From positions 196,001 through 260,000 of the forward strand of contig CM060984.1 in NCBI GenBank assembly GCA_030765065.1: 64,000 nt of DNA. Reading direction: 5' to 3'. Numbering within the stretch: the first letter of the stretch is position 1; every line of letters starts with the position of its first letter. A program made the position numbers and the translations under genes. The DNA is from Deroplatys truncata (lineage: Eukaryota; Arthropoda; Insecta; Mantodea; Mantidae). Under the pieces are notes generated by a model. The model was not told where the DNA came from. It saw only the letters and a list, made by a program, of their open reading frames with translations, and did not search any database. Shown here in pieces: positions 12,677-25,352 of this stretch.

Positions 12677-15211
12677 AACATTTGCAACATCTAAACTTCT
12701 CTTTCTAGATTCTTTTGAAAATATGATATAAATCCAGCATTAAATACATCAATAAGACCATTTTGCATTTACAAACTGTAAATAAAAGAAATTCCAATAA
12801 CGCAATGGCAACTAACTACAGTCTAACACATCTGTGTATTAGGGCGATTAATTTTCAGCTAATTCAGTCTCAAACAACAATAGGAGGATGCGGCATTGAA
12901 AAACAGTAGGGTTAATATCAAAAGCTTTTGAGGCAATTGAATAATTTAAAGTAATTTTTTTCCTTTGATCAAACTTCTGGTATATGTGGCAATGATATCA
13001 GAACAATCACACTGACTTTGGATTTCTATTACTTACCATGTTCAACTAGTTGTGCTAAAGAAGTGAAGGATTTACAGCCACTGTAAATGTCCAACAGTAA
13101 ATTTACACTCCAGGCACATCTGAAAGGTCCATTTATAGCTCAAGAAAGGAATGGCTTTCCTGCCCATCTGAAACAAATATTATAACAACCCAATTCAATT
13201 TAAATATTAAGGATAGCCATAGGTGAAAGTTATGCTTTATTTTCAAAACCCTCTCATGCTGCCAAAACGCAAAAAAGGGGCACATTGGGCTCCAAGTAGG
13301 TATGTAAGATGTACTAAAGAGACGTTATATTTTATGACATTAAACTAAGTAATACAGGTTCTCATAAGAAACACACACTCATTTATATAAAAGAACAATT
13401 ACGAAATTACAATTTGTAATTTTAAGCCAGTCTTCTGGTTGATTGAAATCAGGTTCTTAAACATGACTCTCCTCAGCAATTTATTCTCAGATGTAGAGTT
13501 CAAGATGTTATGTTTTTAATACTTAAAACTCTAGCATTGACTTTTGCCAACGTTTAAGTGGTTCTTTTCCAATTCTTTATTAAATTTTGAACAAGATTGA
13601 ACAGAAGCTACAAAAATTGAAGCATGCTTAATTCACAAACTTTTCAGAACAGTGTGGGACTATGTACGTTTCATTACCATTATGTTTATTTTCTCACAAA
13701 AGGAAACCTCAAACCCCTGTTAGCAAATGGATAATATACGAAATTTGAATGAAATTTTGAAGTACGTCTAGCCATTGAAATTATTCAGATGAAGTTTTTA
13801 ACTTTGACAGAACCTTACTCTATCAATGCCATGAACATACACTGTAATTTGACTTCTATTCCTTACCAAGTCTATCAGTACTGCTAATCTCCAAATTGTC
13901 TCTCTCAGCATAGCCATTCTTCCTGGCTAATTCCGTTAACCAGTCTTCGCAGACAGCTATTCAACAGTCTTCGTATGAGGCCCAAACTTTGTGCAGACAT
14001 TCCGCAATGAGTTCATTCACATGCAACAAAACATCAGGAACGTTTAGTATGTTCCCCAGTATTTTAGACATTCACAACACCACCATTTACCTAGACCCAC
14101 ATTAATTTTAGACTACATCAAATGTCAATTGCTAAGACAAAAAGATTTTTCTACACTTCTTACTCCATTTCCGATGTACAAACACACTACTGCTTTTATT
14201 ATCAAAAACACAACTAACCTTGATTACAAATTCAATACAAGGAACACATATTCTTAGAGAAACAGCAACACATCTTACGCATCCTATTACATTTGACGTT
14301 AATTCCAAAAACCACCCTGATCCTTAACCCAAACTGCTCCCAGGACGCGAAAATAGTTTCGAAGTTCCTTACATTATTTATTCCTAAGGACTTCCAAGGA
14401 TATATATTCGCTCTGGCCAGTTAAGCAAACCAACATATCTCCTAGGGATCCAGTATGCAGGAATAAAAGTTTGTAAGGAAATTCGAATGTGAACTTTAGG
14501 CGGTTCACTCATAAGTAATATGAATGTGAAAAACGTTTTGTTTAACCCAAACAAATCCAGAAACTTCAATGCATTTAAATGTCCTAACCGAAATCTTTCC
14601 TTTAATAATTTCTCCGGAATCTAAGCTGTTCCTGTAGCCCTCACAATACAAACAATTACTATAACCAATACATATTACATTAAATGCACAACGATACCAT
14701 TTCATAACACACCTGAGACAGTTTTACAGCATAGCCGATGTGCTTAAGAAACTTCGGAATCCAAGCACAAACAACTGGTGATTTGTACCTCGGAAATACA
14801 ACGGGTTTGCTGAATCAACTGTAACAAGCGTTAAAACAATGCAAATCAATTTACAATATCAAGGGGAACTTAATAAATCCTATGATCTTATACTACACAT
14901 TTTTAAAAGTAGCTCATGCTGCTTACACTGAATCATAGATGTCCTTTGTGCTTCATGTAGATATGTGTAATAGTTTTGATATAAACGTTATTTGCAGATA
15001 TAATACTAAATGATTAGCTATTCCACATAATACACATGTCTTTAGTTTTATAAAACAAGGAATACCAAATAATTAATTTACTTTTTTCAAACACAGATTT
15101 ACAACTTCATTCATTGTTCTGGTTGTTTCAAGAGGTTTTATTTCAATACAATTATTCTTAAGAATTTCTACTCTATTAGTGACGTTACGAGTACTTTTAG
15201 AGCATAGCATT
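12677..15211 (+). repeat. Satellite unit 6 (2,535 bp), 5' part shared with unit 7
   Basis: The 5' markers are CGCAATGGC (12802), AATAGGAGGATGCGG (12879), ACTTCTGGTA (12974) and ATCAGAACA (12998); all recur in unit 7. Private changes include GATATAAATCC (12725), CTTACTCTATC (13814), TTCACAAC (14071, a CpG-to-CpA change), AAAGATTTTTC (14142), AACTGCTCCC (14333), AATAGTTTCG (14353) and CTCTATTAG (15171). Confidence 0.97.
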
Positions 15212-17746
15212 AACATTTGCAACATCTAAACTTCTCTTTCTAGATTCTTTTGAAAATATGATATACATCCAGCATTAAATACATCAATAAGACCATTTTG
15301 CATTTACAAACTGTAAATAAAAGAAATTCCAATAACGCAATGGCAACTAACTACAGTCTAACACATCTGTGTATTAGGGCGATTAATTTTCAGCTAATTC
15401 AGTCTCAAACAACAATAGGAGGATGCGGCATTGAAAAACAGTAGGGTTAATATCAAAAGCTTTTGAGGCAATTGAATAATTTAAAGTAATTTTTTTCCTT
15501 TGATCAAACTTCTGGTATATGTGGCAATGATATCAGAACAATCACACTGACTTTGGATTTCTATTACTTACCATGTTCAACTAGTTGTGCTAAAGAAGTG
15601 AAGGATTTACAGCCACTGTAAATGTCCAACAGTAAATTTACATTCCAGGCACATCTGAAAGGTCCATTTATAGCTCAAGAAAGGAATGGCTTTCCTGCCC
15701 ATCTGAAACAAATATTATAACAACCCAATTCAATTTAAATATTAAGGATAGCCATAGGTGAAAGTTATGCTTTATTTTCAAAACCCTCTCATGCTGCCAA
15801 AACGCAAAAAAGGGGCACATTGGGCTCCAAGTAGGTATGTAACATGTACTAAAGAGGCGTTATATTTTATGACATTAAACTAAGTAATACAGGTTCTCAT
15901 AAGAAACACACACTCATTTATATAAAAGAACAATTACGAAATTACAATTTGTAATTTTAAGCCAGTCTTCTGGTTGATTGAAATCAGGTTCTTAAACATG
16001 ACTCTCCTCAGCAATTTATTCTCAGATGTAGAGTTCAAGATGTTATGTTTTTAATACTTAAAACTCTAGCATTGACTTTTGCCAACGTTTAAGTGGTTCT
16101 TTTCCAATTCTTTATTAAATTTTGAACAAGATTGAACAGAAGCTACAAAAATTGAAGCATGCTTAATTCACAAACTTTTCAGAACAGTGTGGGACTATGT
16201 ACGTTTCATTACCATTATGTTTATTTTCTCACAAAAGGAAACCTCAAACCCCTGTTAGCAAATGGATAATATACGAAATTGAAATGAAATTTTGAAGTAC
16301 GTCTAGCCATTGAACTTATTCAGATGAAGTTTTTAACTTTGACAGAACCTTATTCTATCAATGCCATGAACATACACTGTAATTTGACTTCTATTCCTTA
16401 CCAAGTCTATCAGTACTGCTAAACTCCAAATTGTCTCTCTCAGCATAGCCATTCTTCCTGGCTAATTCCGTTAACCAGTCTTCGCAGACAGCTATTCAAC
16501 AGTCTTCGTATGAGGCCCAAACTTTGTGCAGACATTCCGCAATGAGTTCATTCACATGCAACAAAACATCAGGAACGTTTAGTATGTTCCCCAGTATTTT
16601 AGACATTCGCAACACCACCATTTACCTAGACCCACATTAATTTTAGACTACATCAAATGTCAATTGCTAAGACAAAAAGAATTTTCTACACTTCTTACTC
16701 CATTTCCGATGTACAAACACACTACTGCTTTTATTATCAAAAACACAACTAACCTTGATTACAAATTCAATACAAGGAACACATATTCTTAGAGAAACAG
16801 CAACACATCTTACGCATCCTATTACATTTGACGTTAATTCCAAAAACCACCCTGATCCTTAACCCAAACTGTTCCCAGGACGCGAAAATAATTTCGAAGT
16901 TCCTTACATTATTTATTCCTAAGGACTTCCAAGGATATATATTTGCTCTGGCCAGTTAAGCAAACCAATATATCTCCTAGGGATCCAGTATGCAGGAATA
17001 AAAGTTTGTAAGGAAATTCGAATGTGAACTTTAGGCGGTTCACTCATAAGTAATACGAATCTCAAAAACGTTTTGTTTAACCCAAACAAATCCAGAAACT
17101 TCAATGCATTTAAATGTCCTAACCGAAATCTTTCCTTTAATAATTTCTCCGGAATCTAAGCTGTTCCTGTAGCCCTCACAATACAAACAATTACTATAAC
17201 CAATACATATTACATTAAATGCAGAACGATACCATTTCATAACACACCTGAGACAGTTTTACAGCATAGCCGATGTGCTTAAGAAACTTCGGAATCCAAG
17301 CACAACCAACTGGTGATTTGTACCTCAGAAATACAACGGGTTTGCTGAATCAACTGTAACAAGCGTTAAAACAATGCAAATCAATTTACAATATCAAGGG
17401 GAACTTAATAAATCCTATGATCTTATACTACACATTTTTAAAAGTAGCTCATGCTGCTTACACTGAATTATAGATGTCTTTTGTGCTTCATGTAGATATG
17501 TGTAATAGTTTTGATATAAACGTTATTTGCAGATATAATACTAAATGATTAGCTATTCCACATAATACACATGTCTTTAGTTTTATAAAACAAGGAATAC
17601 CAAATAATTAATTTACTTTTTTCAAACACAGATTTACAACTTCATTCATTGTTCTGGTTGTTTCAAGAGGTTTTATTTCAATACAATGTTTCTTAAGAAT
17701 TTCTACTCGATTAGTGACGTTACGAGTACTTTTAGAGCATAGCATT
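15212..17746 (+). repeat. Satellite unit 7 (2,535 bp), altered terminal palindrome
   Basis: The 5' part matches unit 6. The middle has ACATTCCAGG (15640), AGAGGCGTTA (15853), GAACTTATTC (16313) and CTAAACTCC (16419); the last two are shared with units 11 and 19, and CTAAACTCC also with unit 16. The end carries AATGTTTCTTAAG (two adjacent substitutions at 17688-17689), which shortens the usual 12-bp palindrome. The same change occurs only at the end of unit 10, three units away. Confidence 0.97.
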
Positions 17747-20281
17747 AACATTTGCAACATCTAATCTTCTCTTTCTAGATTCTTTTGAAAATATGATATA
17801 CATCCAGCATTAAATACACCAATAAGACCATTTTGCATTTACAAACTGTAAATAAAAGAAATTCCAATAACGTCATGGCAACTAACTACAGTCTAACACA
17901 TCTGTGTATTAGGGCGATTAATTTTCAGCTAATTCAGCCTCAAACAACAATGGGAGGAAGCGGCATTGAAAAACAGTAGGGTTAATATCGAAAGCTTTTG
18001 AGGCAATTGAATAATTTAAAGTAATTTTTTCCTTTGATCAAACTTCAGGTATATGTGGCAATGATATCAAAACAGTCACACTGACTTTGGATTTCTATTA
18101 CTTACCATGTTCAACTAGTTGTGCTAAAGAAGTGAAGGATTTACAGCCACTGTAAATGTCCAACAGTAAATTTACACTCCAGGCACATCTGAAAGGTCCA
18201 TTTATAGCTCAAGAAAGGAATGGCTTTCCTGCCCATCTGAAACAAATATTATAACAACCCAATTCAATTTAAATATTAAGGATAGCCATAGGTGAAAGTT
18301 ATGCTTTATTTTCAAAACCCTCTCATGCTGCCAAAACGCAAAAAAGGGGCACATTGGGCTCCAAGTAGGTATGTAACATGTACTAAAGAGACGTTATATT
18401 TTATGACATTAAACTAAGTAATACAGGTTCTCATAAGAAACACACACTCATTTATATAAAAGAACAATTACGAAATTACAATTTGTAATTTTAAGCCAGT
18501 CTTCTGGTTGATTGAAATCAGGTTTTTAAACATGACTCTCCTCAGCAATTTATTCTCAGATGTAGAGTTCAAGATGTTATGTTTTTAATACTTAAAACTC
18601 TAGCATTGACTTTTGCCAACGTTTAAGTGGTTCTTTTCCAATTCTTTATTAAATTTTGAACAAGATTGAACAGAAGCTACAAAAATTGAAGCATGCTTAA
18701 TTCACAAACTTTTCAGAACAGTTTGGGACTATGTAGGTTTCATTACCATTATGTTTATTTTCTCACAAAAGGAAACCTCAAACCCCTGTTAGCAAATGGA
18801 TAATATACGAAATTTGAATGGAATTTTGAAGTACGTCTAGCCATTGAAATTATTCAGATGAAGTTTTTAACTTTGACAGAACCTTATTCTACCAATGCCA
18901 TGAACATACACTGTAATTTGACTTCTATTCCTTACCAAGTCTATCAGTACTGCTAATCTCCAAATTGTCTCTCTCAGCATAGCCATTCTTTCTGGCTAAT
19001 TCCGTTAACCAGTCTTCGCAGACAGCTCTTCAACAGTCTTCGTATGAGGCCCAAACTTTGTGCAGACATTCCGCAATGAGTTCATTCACATGCAACAAAA
19101 CATCAGGAACGTTTAGTATGTTCCCCAGTATTTTAGACATTCGCAACACCACCATTTACCTAGACCCACATTAATTTTAGACTACATCAAATGTCAATTG
19201 CTAAGACAAAAAGAATTTTCTACACTTCTTACTCCATTTCCGATGTACAAACACACTACTGCTTTTATCATCAAAAACACAACTAACCTTGATTACAAAT
19301 TCAATACAAGGAACACATATTCTTAGAGAAACAGCAACACATCTTACGCATCCTATTACATTTGACGTTAATTCCAAAAACCACCCTGATCCTTAACCCA
19401 AACTGTTCCCAGGACGCGAAAATAATTTCGAAGTTCCTTACATTATTTATTCCTAAGGACTTCCAAGGATATATATTTGCTCTGGCCAGTTAAGCAAACC
19501 AATATATCTCCTAGGGATCCAGTATGTAGTAATAAAAGTTTGTAAGGAAATTCGAATGTGAACTTTAGGCGGTTCACTCATAAGTAATACAAATCTCAAA
19601 AACGTTTTGTTTAACCCAAACAAATCCAGAAACTTCAATGCATTTAAACGTCCAAACCTGAAATCTTTCCTTTAATAATTTCTCCGGAATCTAAGCTGTT
19701 CCTGTAGCTCTCACAATACAAACAATTACTATAACCAATACATATTACATTAAATGCACAACGATACCATTTCATAACACACCTGAGACAGTTTTACAGC
19801 ATAGCCGATGTGCTTAAGAAACTTCGGAATCCAAGCACAACCAACTGGTGATTTGTACCTCAGAAATACAACGGGTTTGCTGAATCAACTGTAACAAGCG
19901 TTAAAACAATGCAAATCAATTTACAATATCAAGGGGAACTTAATAAATCCTATGATCTTATACTACACATTTTTAAAAGTAGCTCATGCTGCTTACACTG
20001 AATTATAGATGTCTTTTGTGCTTCATGTAGATATGTGTAATAGTTTTGATATAAACGTTATTTGCAGATATAATACTAAATGATTAGCTATTCCACATAA
20101 TACACATGTCTTTAGTTTTATAAAACAAGGAATACCAAATAATTAATTTACTTTTTTCAAACACAGATTTACAACTTCATTCATTGTTCTGGTTGTTTCA
20201 AGAGGTTTTATTTCAATACAATTATTCTTAAGAATTTCTACTCGATTAGTGACGTTACGAGTACTTTTAGAGCATAGCATT
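17747..20281 (+). repeat. Satellite unit 8 (2,535 bp), recombinant
   Basis: The 5' part carries a rare marker set: TACACCAATAAG (17816), AACGTCATGG (17870), ATCGAAAGC (17988), a T6 run instead of T7 (near 18025) and CAGTCAC (18072). Unit 11 shares almost all of it. The 3' part has GTTTGGG/TAGG (18720), CTACCAATGCC (18889), ATACAAATCTC (19587) and AAACCTGAAATC (19655), shared with unit 9. One deleted T and one inserted base cancel, giving 2,535 bp. Confidence 0.97.
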
Positions 20282-23200
20282 AACATTTGCAACATCTAAA
20301 CTTCTCTTTCTAGATTCTTTTGGAAATATGATATACATCCAGCATTAAATACATCAATAAGACCATTTTGCATTTACAAACTGTAAATAAAAGAAATTCC
20401 AATAACGCCATGGCAACTAACTACAGTCTAACACATCTGTGTATTAGGGCGATTAATTTTCAGCTAATTCAGCCTCAAACAACAATGGGAGGAAGCGGCA
20501 TTGAAAAACAGTAGGGTTAATATCAAAAGCTTTTGAGGCAATTGAATAATTTAAAGTAATTTTTTTCCTTTGATCAAACTTCAGGTATATGTTGCAATGA
20601 TATCAAAACAATCACACTGTCTTTGGATTTCTATTACTTACCATGTTCAACTAGTTGTGCTAAAGAAGTGAAGGATTTACAGCCACTGTAAATGTCCAAC
20701 AGTAAATTTACACTCCAGGCACATCTGAAAGGTCCATTTATAGCTCAAGAAAGGAATGGCTTTCCTGCCCATCTGAAACAAATATTATAACAACCCAATT
20801 GAATTTAAATATTAAGGATAGCCATAGGTGAAAGTTATGCTTTATTTTCAAAACCCTCTCATGCTGCCAAAACGCAAAAAAGGGGCACATTGGGCTCCAA
20901 GTAGGTATGTAAGATGTACTAAAGAGACGTTATATTTTATGACATTAAACTAAGTAATACAGGTTCTCATAAGAAACACACACTCATTTATATAAAAGAA
21001 CAATTACGAAATTACAATTTGTAATTTTAAGCCAGTCTTCTGGTTGATTGAAATCAGGTTCTTAAACATGACTCTCCTCAGCAATTTATTCTCAGATGTA
21101 GAGTTCAAGATGTTATGTTTTTAATACTTAAAACTCTAGCATTGACTTTTGCCAACGTTTAAGTGGTTCTTTTCCAATTCTTTATTAAATTTTGAACAAG
21201 ATTGAACAGAAGCTACAAAAATTGAAGCATGCTTAATTCACAAACTTTTCAGAACAGTTTGGGACTATGTAGGTTTCATTACCATTATGTTTATTTTCTC
21301 ACAAAAGGAAACCTCAAACCCCTGTTAGCAAATGGATAATATACGAAATTTGAATGGAATTTTGAAGTACGTCTAGCCATTGAAATTATTCAGATGAAGT
21401 TTTTAACTTTGACAGAACCTTATTCTACCAATGCCATGAACATACACTGTAATTTGACTTCTATTCCTTACCAAGTCTATCAGTACTGCTAATCTCCAAA
21501 TTGTCTCTCTCAGCATAGCCATTCTTTCTGGCTAATTCCGTTAACCAGTCTTCGCAGACAGCTCTTCAACAGTCTTCGTATGAGGCCCAAACTTTGTGCA
21601 GACATTCCGCAATGAGTTCATTCACATGCAACAAAACATCAGGAACGTTTAGTATGTTCCCCAGTATTTTAGACATTCGCAACACCACCATTTACCTAGA
21701 CCCACATTAATTTTAGACTACATCAAATGTCAATTGCTAAGACAAAAAGAATTTTCTACACTTCTTACTCCATTTCCGATGTACAAACACACTACTGCTT
21801 TTATCATCAAAAACACAACTAACCTTGATTACAAATTCAATACAAGGAACACATATTCTTAGAGAAACAGCAACACATCTTACGCATCCTATTACATTTG
21901 ACGTTAATTCCAAAAACCACCCTGATCCTTAACCCAAACTGTTCCCAGGACGCGAAAATAATTTCGAAGTTCCTTACATTATTTATTCCTAAGGACTTCC
22001 AAGGATATATATTTGCTCTGGCCAGTTAAGCAAACCAATATATCTCCTAGGGATCCAGTATGTAGTAATAAAAGTTTGTAAGGAAATTCGAATGTGAACT
22101 TTAGGCGGTTCACTCATAAGTAATACAAATCTCAAAAACGTTTTGTTTAACCCAAACAAATCCAGAAACTTCAATGCATTTAAACGTCCAAACCTGAAAT
22201 CTTTCCTTTAATAATTTCTCCGGAATCTAAGCTGTTCCTGTAGCTCTCACAATACAAACAATTACTATAACCAATACATATTACATTAAATGCACAACGA
22301 TACCATTTCATAACACACCTGAGACAGTTTTACAGCATAGCCGATGTGCTTAAGAAACTTCGGAATCCAAGCACAACCAACTGGTGATTTGTACCTCAGA
22401 AATACAACGGGTTTGCTGAATCAACTGTAACAAGCGTTAAAACAATGCAAATCAATTTACAATATCAAGGGGAACTTAATAAATCCTATGATTTTATACT
22501 ACACATTTTTAAAAGTAGCTCATGCTGCTTACACTGAATTATAGATGTCTTTTGTGCTTCATGTAGATATGTGTAATAGTTTTGATATAAACGTTATTTG
22601 CAGATATAATACTAAATGATTAGCTATTCCACATAATACACATGTCTTTAGTTTTATAAAACAAGGAATACCAAATAATTAATTTACTTTTTTCAAACAC
22701 AGATTTACAACTTCATTCATTGTTCTGGTTGTTTCAAGAGGTTTTATTTCAATACAATTATTCTTAAGAATTTCTACTCGATTAGTGACGTTACGAGTAC
22801 TTTTAGAGCATAGCATTAACATTTGCAACATCTAAACTTCTCTTTCTAGATTCTTTTGGAAATATGATATACATCCAGCATTAAATACATCAATAAGACC
22901 ATTTTGCATTTACAAACTGTAAATAAAAGAAATTCCAATAACGCCATGGCAACTAACTACAGTCTAACACATCTGTGTATTAGGGCGATTAATTTTCAGC
23001 TAATTCAGCCTCAAACAACAATGGGAGGAAGCGGCATTGAAAAACAGTAGGGTTAATATCAAAAGCTTTTGAGGCAATTGAATAATTTAAAGTAATTTTT
23101 TTCCTTTGATCAAACTTCACGTATATGTTGCAATGATATCAAAACAATCACACTGTCTTTGGATTTCTATTACTTACCATGTTCAACTAGTTGTGCTAAA

Positions 23201-23450
23201 GAAGTGAAGGATTTACAGCCACTGTAAATGTCCAACAGTAAATTTACACTCCAGGCACATCTGAAAGGTCCATTTATAGCTCAAGAAAGGAATGGCTTTC
23301 CTGCCCATCTGAAACAAATATTATAACAACCCAATTGAATTTAAATATTAAGGATAGCCATAGGTGAAAGTTATGCTTTATTTTCAAAACCCTCTCATGC
23401 TGCCAAAACGCAAAAAAGGGGCACATTGGGCTCCAAGTAGGTATGTAAGA
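18720..23450 (+). repeat. One-unit duplication with mid-unit endpoints (units 8-10)
   Basis: The 3' part of unit 8 plus the 5' part of unit 9 (about 18,720-20,913) matches the 3' part of unit 9 plus the 5' part of unit 10 (about 21,259-23,449). Shared rare markers are CTACCAATGCC, ATACAAATCTC, AAACCTGAAATC and GTTGCAATG. The endpoints are limited by marker spacing. Confidence 0.8.
20282..22817 (+). repeat. Satellite unit 9 (2,536 bp), hybrid of units 10 and 8
   Basis: Up to at least 20913 it follows unit 10: GGAAATATGATATAC, GTTGCAATG, CTGTCTTTGG, AATTGAATTT and AAGATGTAC. From 21259 it follows unit 8: GTTTGGGACTATGTAGG, CTACCAATGCC, ATACAAATCTC and AAACCTGAAATC. The switch lies between those points. 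The extra base at the AAACCTG site gives 2,536 bp. Confidence 0.97.
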
Positions 23451-25352
23451 TGTACTAAAGAGACGTTATATTTTATGACATTAAACTAAGTAATACAGGT
23501 TCTCATAAGAAACACACACTCATTTATATAAAAGAACAATTACGAAATTACAATTTGTAATTTTAAGCCAGTCTTCTGGTTGATTGAAATCAGGTTCTTA
23601 AACATGACTCTCCTCAGCAATTTATTCTCAGATGTAGAGTTCAAGATGTTATGTTTTTAATACTTAAAACTCTAGCATTGACTTTTGCCAACGTTTAAGT
23701 GGTTCTTTTCCAATTCTTTATTAAATTTTGAACAAGATTGAACAGAAGCTACAAAAATTGAAGCATGCTTAATTCACAAACTTTTCAGAACAGTGTGGGA
23801 CTATGTACGTTTCATTACCATTATGTTTATTTTCTCACAAAAGGAAACCTCAAACCCCTGTTAGCAAATGGATAATATACGAAATATGAATGAAATTTTG
23901 AAGTACGTCTAGCCATTGAAATTATTCAGATGAAGTTTTTAACTTTGACAGAACCTTATTCTATCAATGCCATGAACATACACTGTAATTTGACTTCTAT
24001 TCCTTACCAAGTCTATCAGTACTGCTAATCTCCAAATTGTCTCTATCAGCATAGCCATTCTTCCTGGCTAATTCCGTTAACCAGTCTTCGCAGACAGCTA
24101 TTCAACAGTCTTCGTATGAGGCCCAAACTCTGTGGAGACATTCCGCAATGAGTTCATTCACATGCAACAAAACATCAGGAACGTTTAGTATGTTCCCCAG
24201 TATTTTAGACATTCGCAACACCACCATTTACCTAGACCCACATTAATTTTAGACTACATCAAATGTCAATTGCTAAGACAAAAAGAATTTTCTACACTTC
24301 TTACTCCATTTCCGATGTACAAACACACTACTGCTTTTATTATCAAAAACACAACTAACCTTTATTACAAATTCAATACAAGGAACACATATTCTTAGAG
24401 AAACAGCAACACATCTTACGCATCCTATTACATTTGACGTTAATTCCAAAAACCACCCTGATCCTTAAACCAAACTGTTCCCAGGACGCGAAAATAATTT
24501 CGAAGTTCCTTACATTATTTATTCCTAAGGACTTCCAAGGATATATATTTGCTCTGGCCAGTTAAGCAAACCAATATATCTCCTAGGGATCCAGTATGTA
24601 GGAATAAAAGTTTGTAAGGAAATTCGAATGTGAACTTTAGGCGGTTCACTCATAAGTAATACGAATCTCAAAAACGTTTTGTTTAACCAAAACAAATCCA
24701 GAAACTTCAATGCATTTAAATGTCCTAACCGAAATCTTTCCTTTAATAATTTCTCCGGAATCTAAGCTGTTCCTGTAGCTCTCACAATACAAACAATTAC
24801 TATAACCAACACATATTACATTAAATGCACAACGATACCATTTCATAACACACCTGAGACAGTTTTACAGCATAGCCGATGTGCTTAAGAAACTTCGGAA
24901 TCCAAGCACAACCAACTGGTGATTTGTACCTCAGAAATACAACGGGTTTGCTGAATCAACTGTAACAAGCGTTAAAACAATGCAAATCAATTTACAATAT
25001 CAAGGGGAACTTAATAAATCCTATGATCTTATACTACACATTTTTAAAAGTTGCTCATGCTGCTTACACTGAATTATAGATGTCTTTTGTGGTTCATGTA
25101 GATATGTGTAATAGTTTTGATATAAACGTTATTTGCAGATATAATACTAAATGATTAGCTATTCCACATAATACACATGTCTTTAGTTTTATAAAACAAG
25201 GAATACCAAATAATTAATTTACTTTTTTCAAACATAGATTTACAACTTCATTCATTGTTCTGGTTGTTTCAAGAGGTTTTATTTCAATACAATGTTTCTT
25301 AAGAATTTCTACTCGATTAGTGACGTTACGAGTACTTTTAGAGCATAGCATT
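22818..25352 (+). repeat. Satellite unit 10 (2,535 bp), unit-9-like 5', distinct 3'
   Basis: The 5' half matches unit 9 apart from the private CTTCACGTA (23115). The 3' half is different: GTGTGGG/TACG (23793), GAAATATGAATG (23881), CTCTATCAG (24041), ACTCTGTGGAG (24127), CTTAAACCAAAC (24465), GTTTAACCAAAAC (24681), AGTTGCTC (25049) and GTGGTTCATG (25089). It ends with AATGTTTCTTAAG, otherwise found only in unit 7. Confidence 0.97.
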
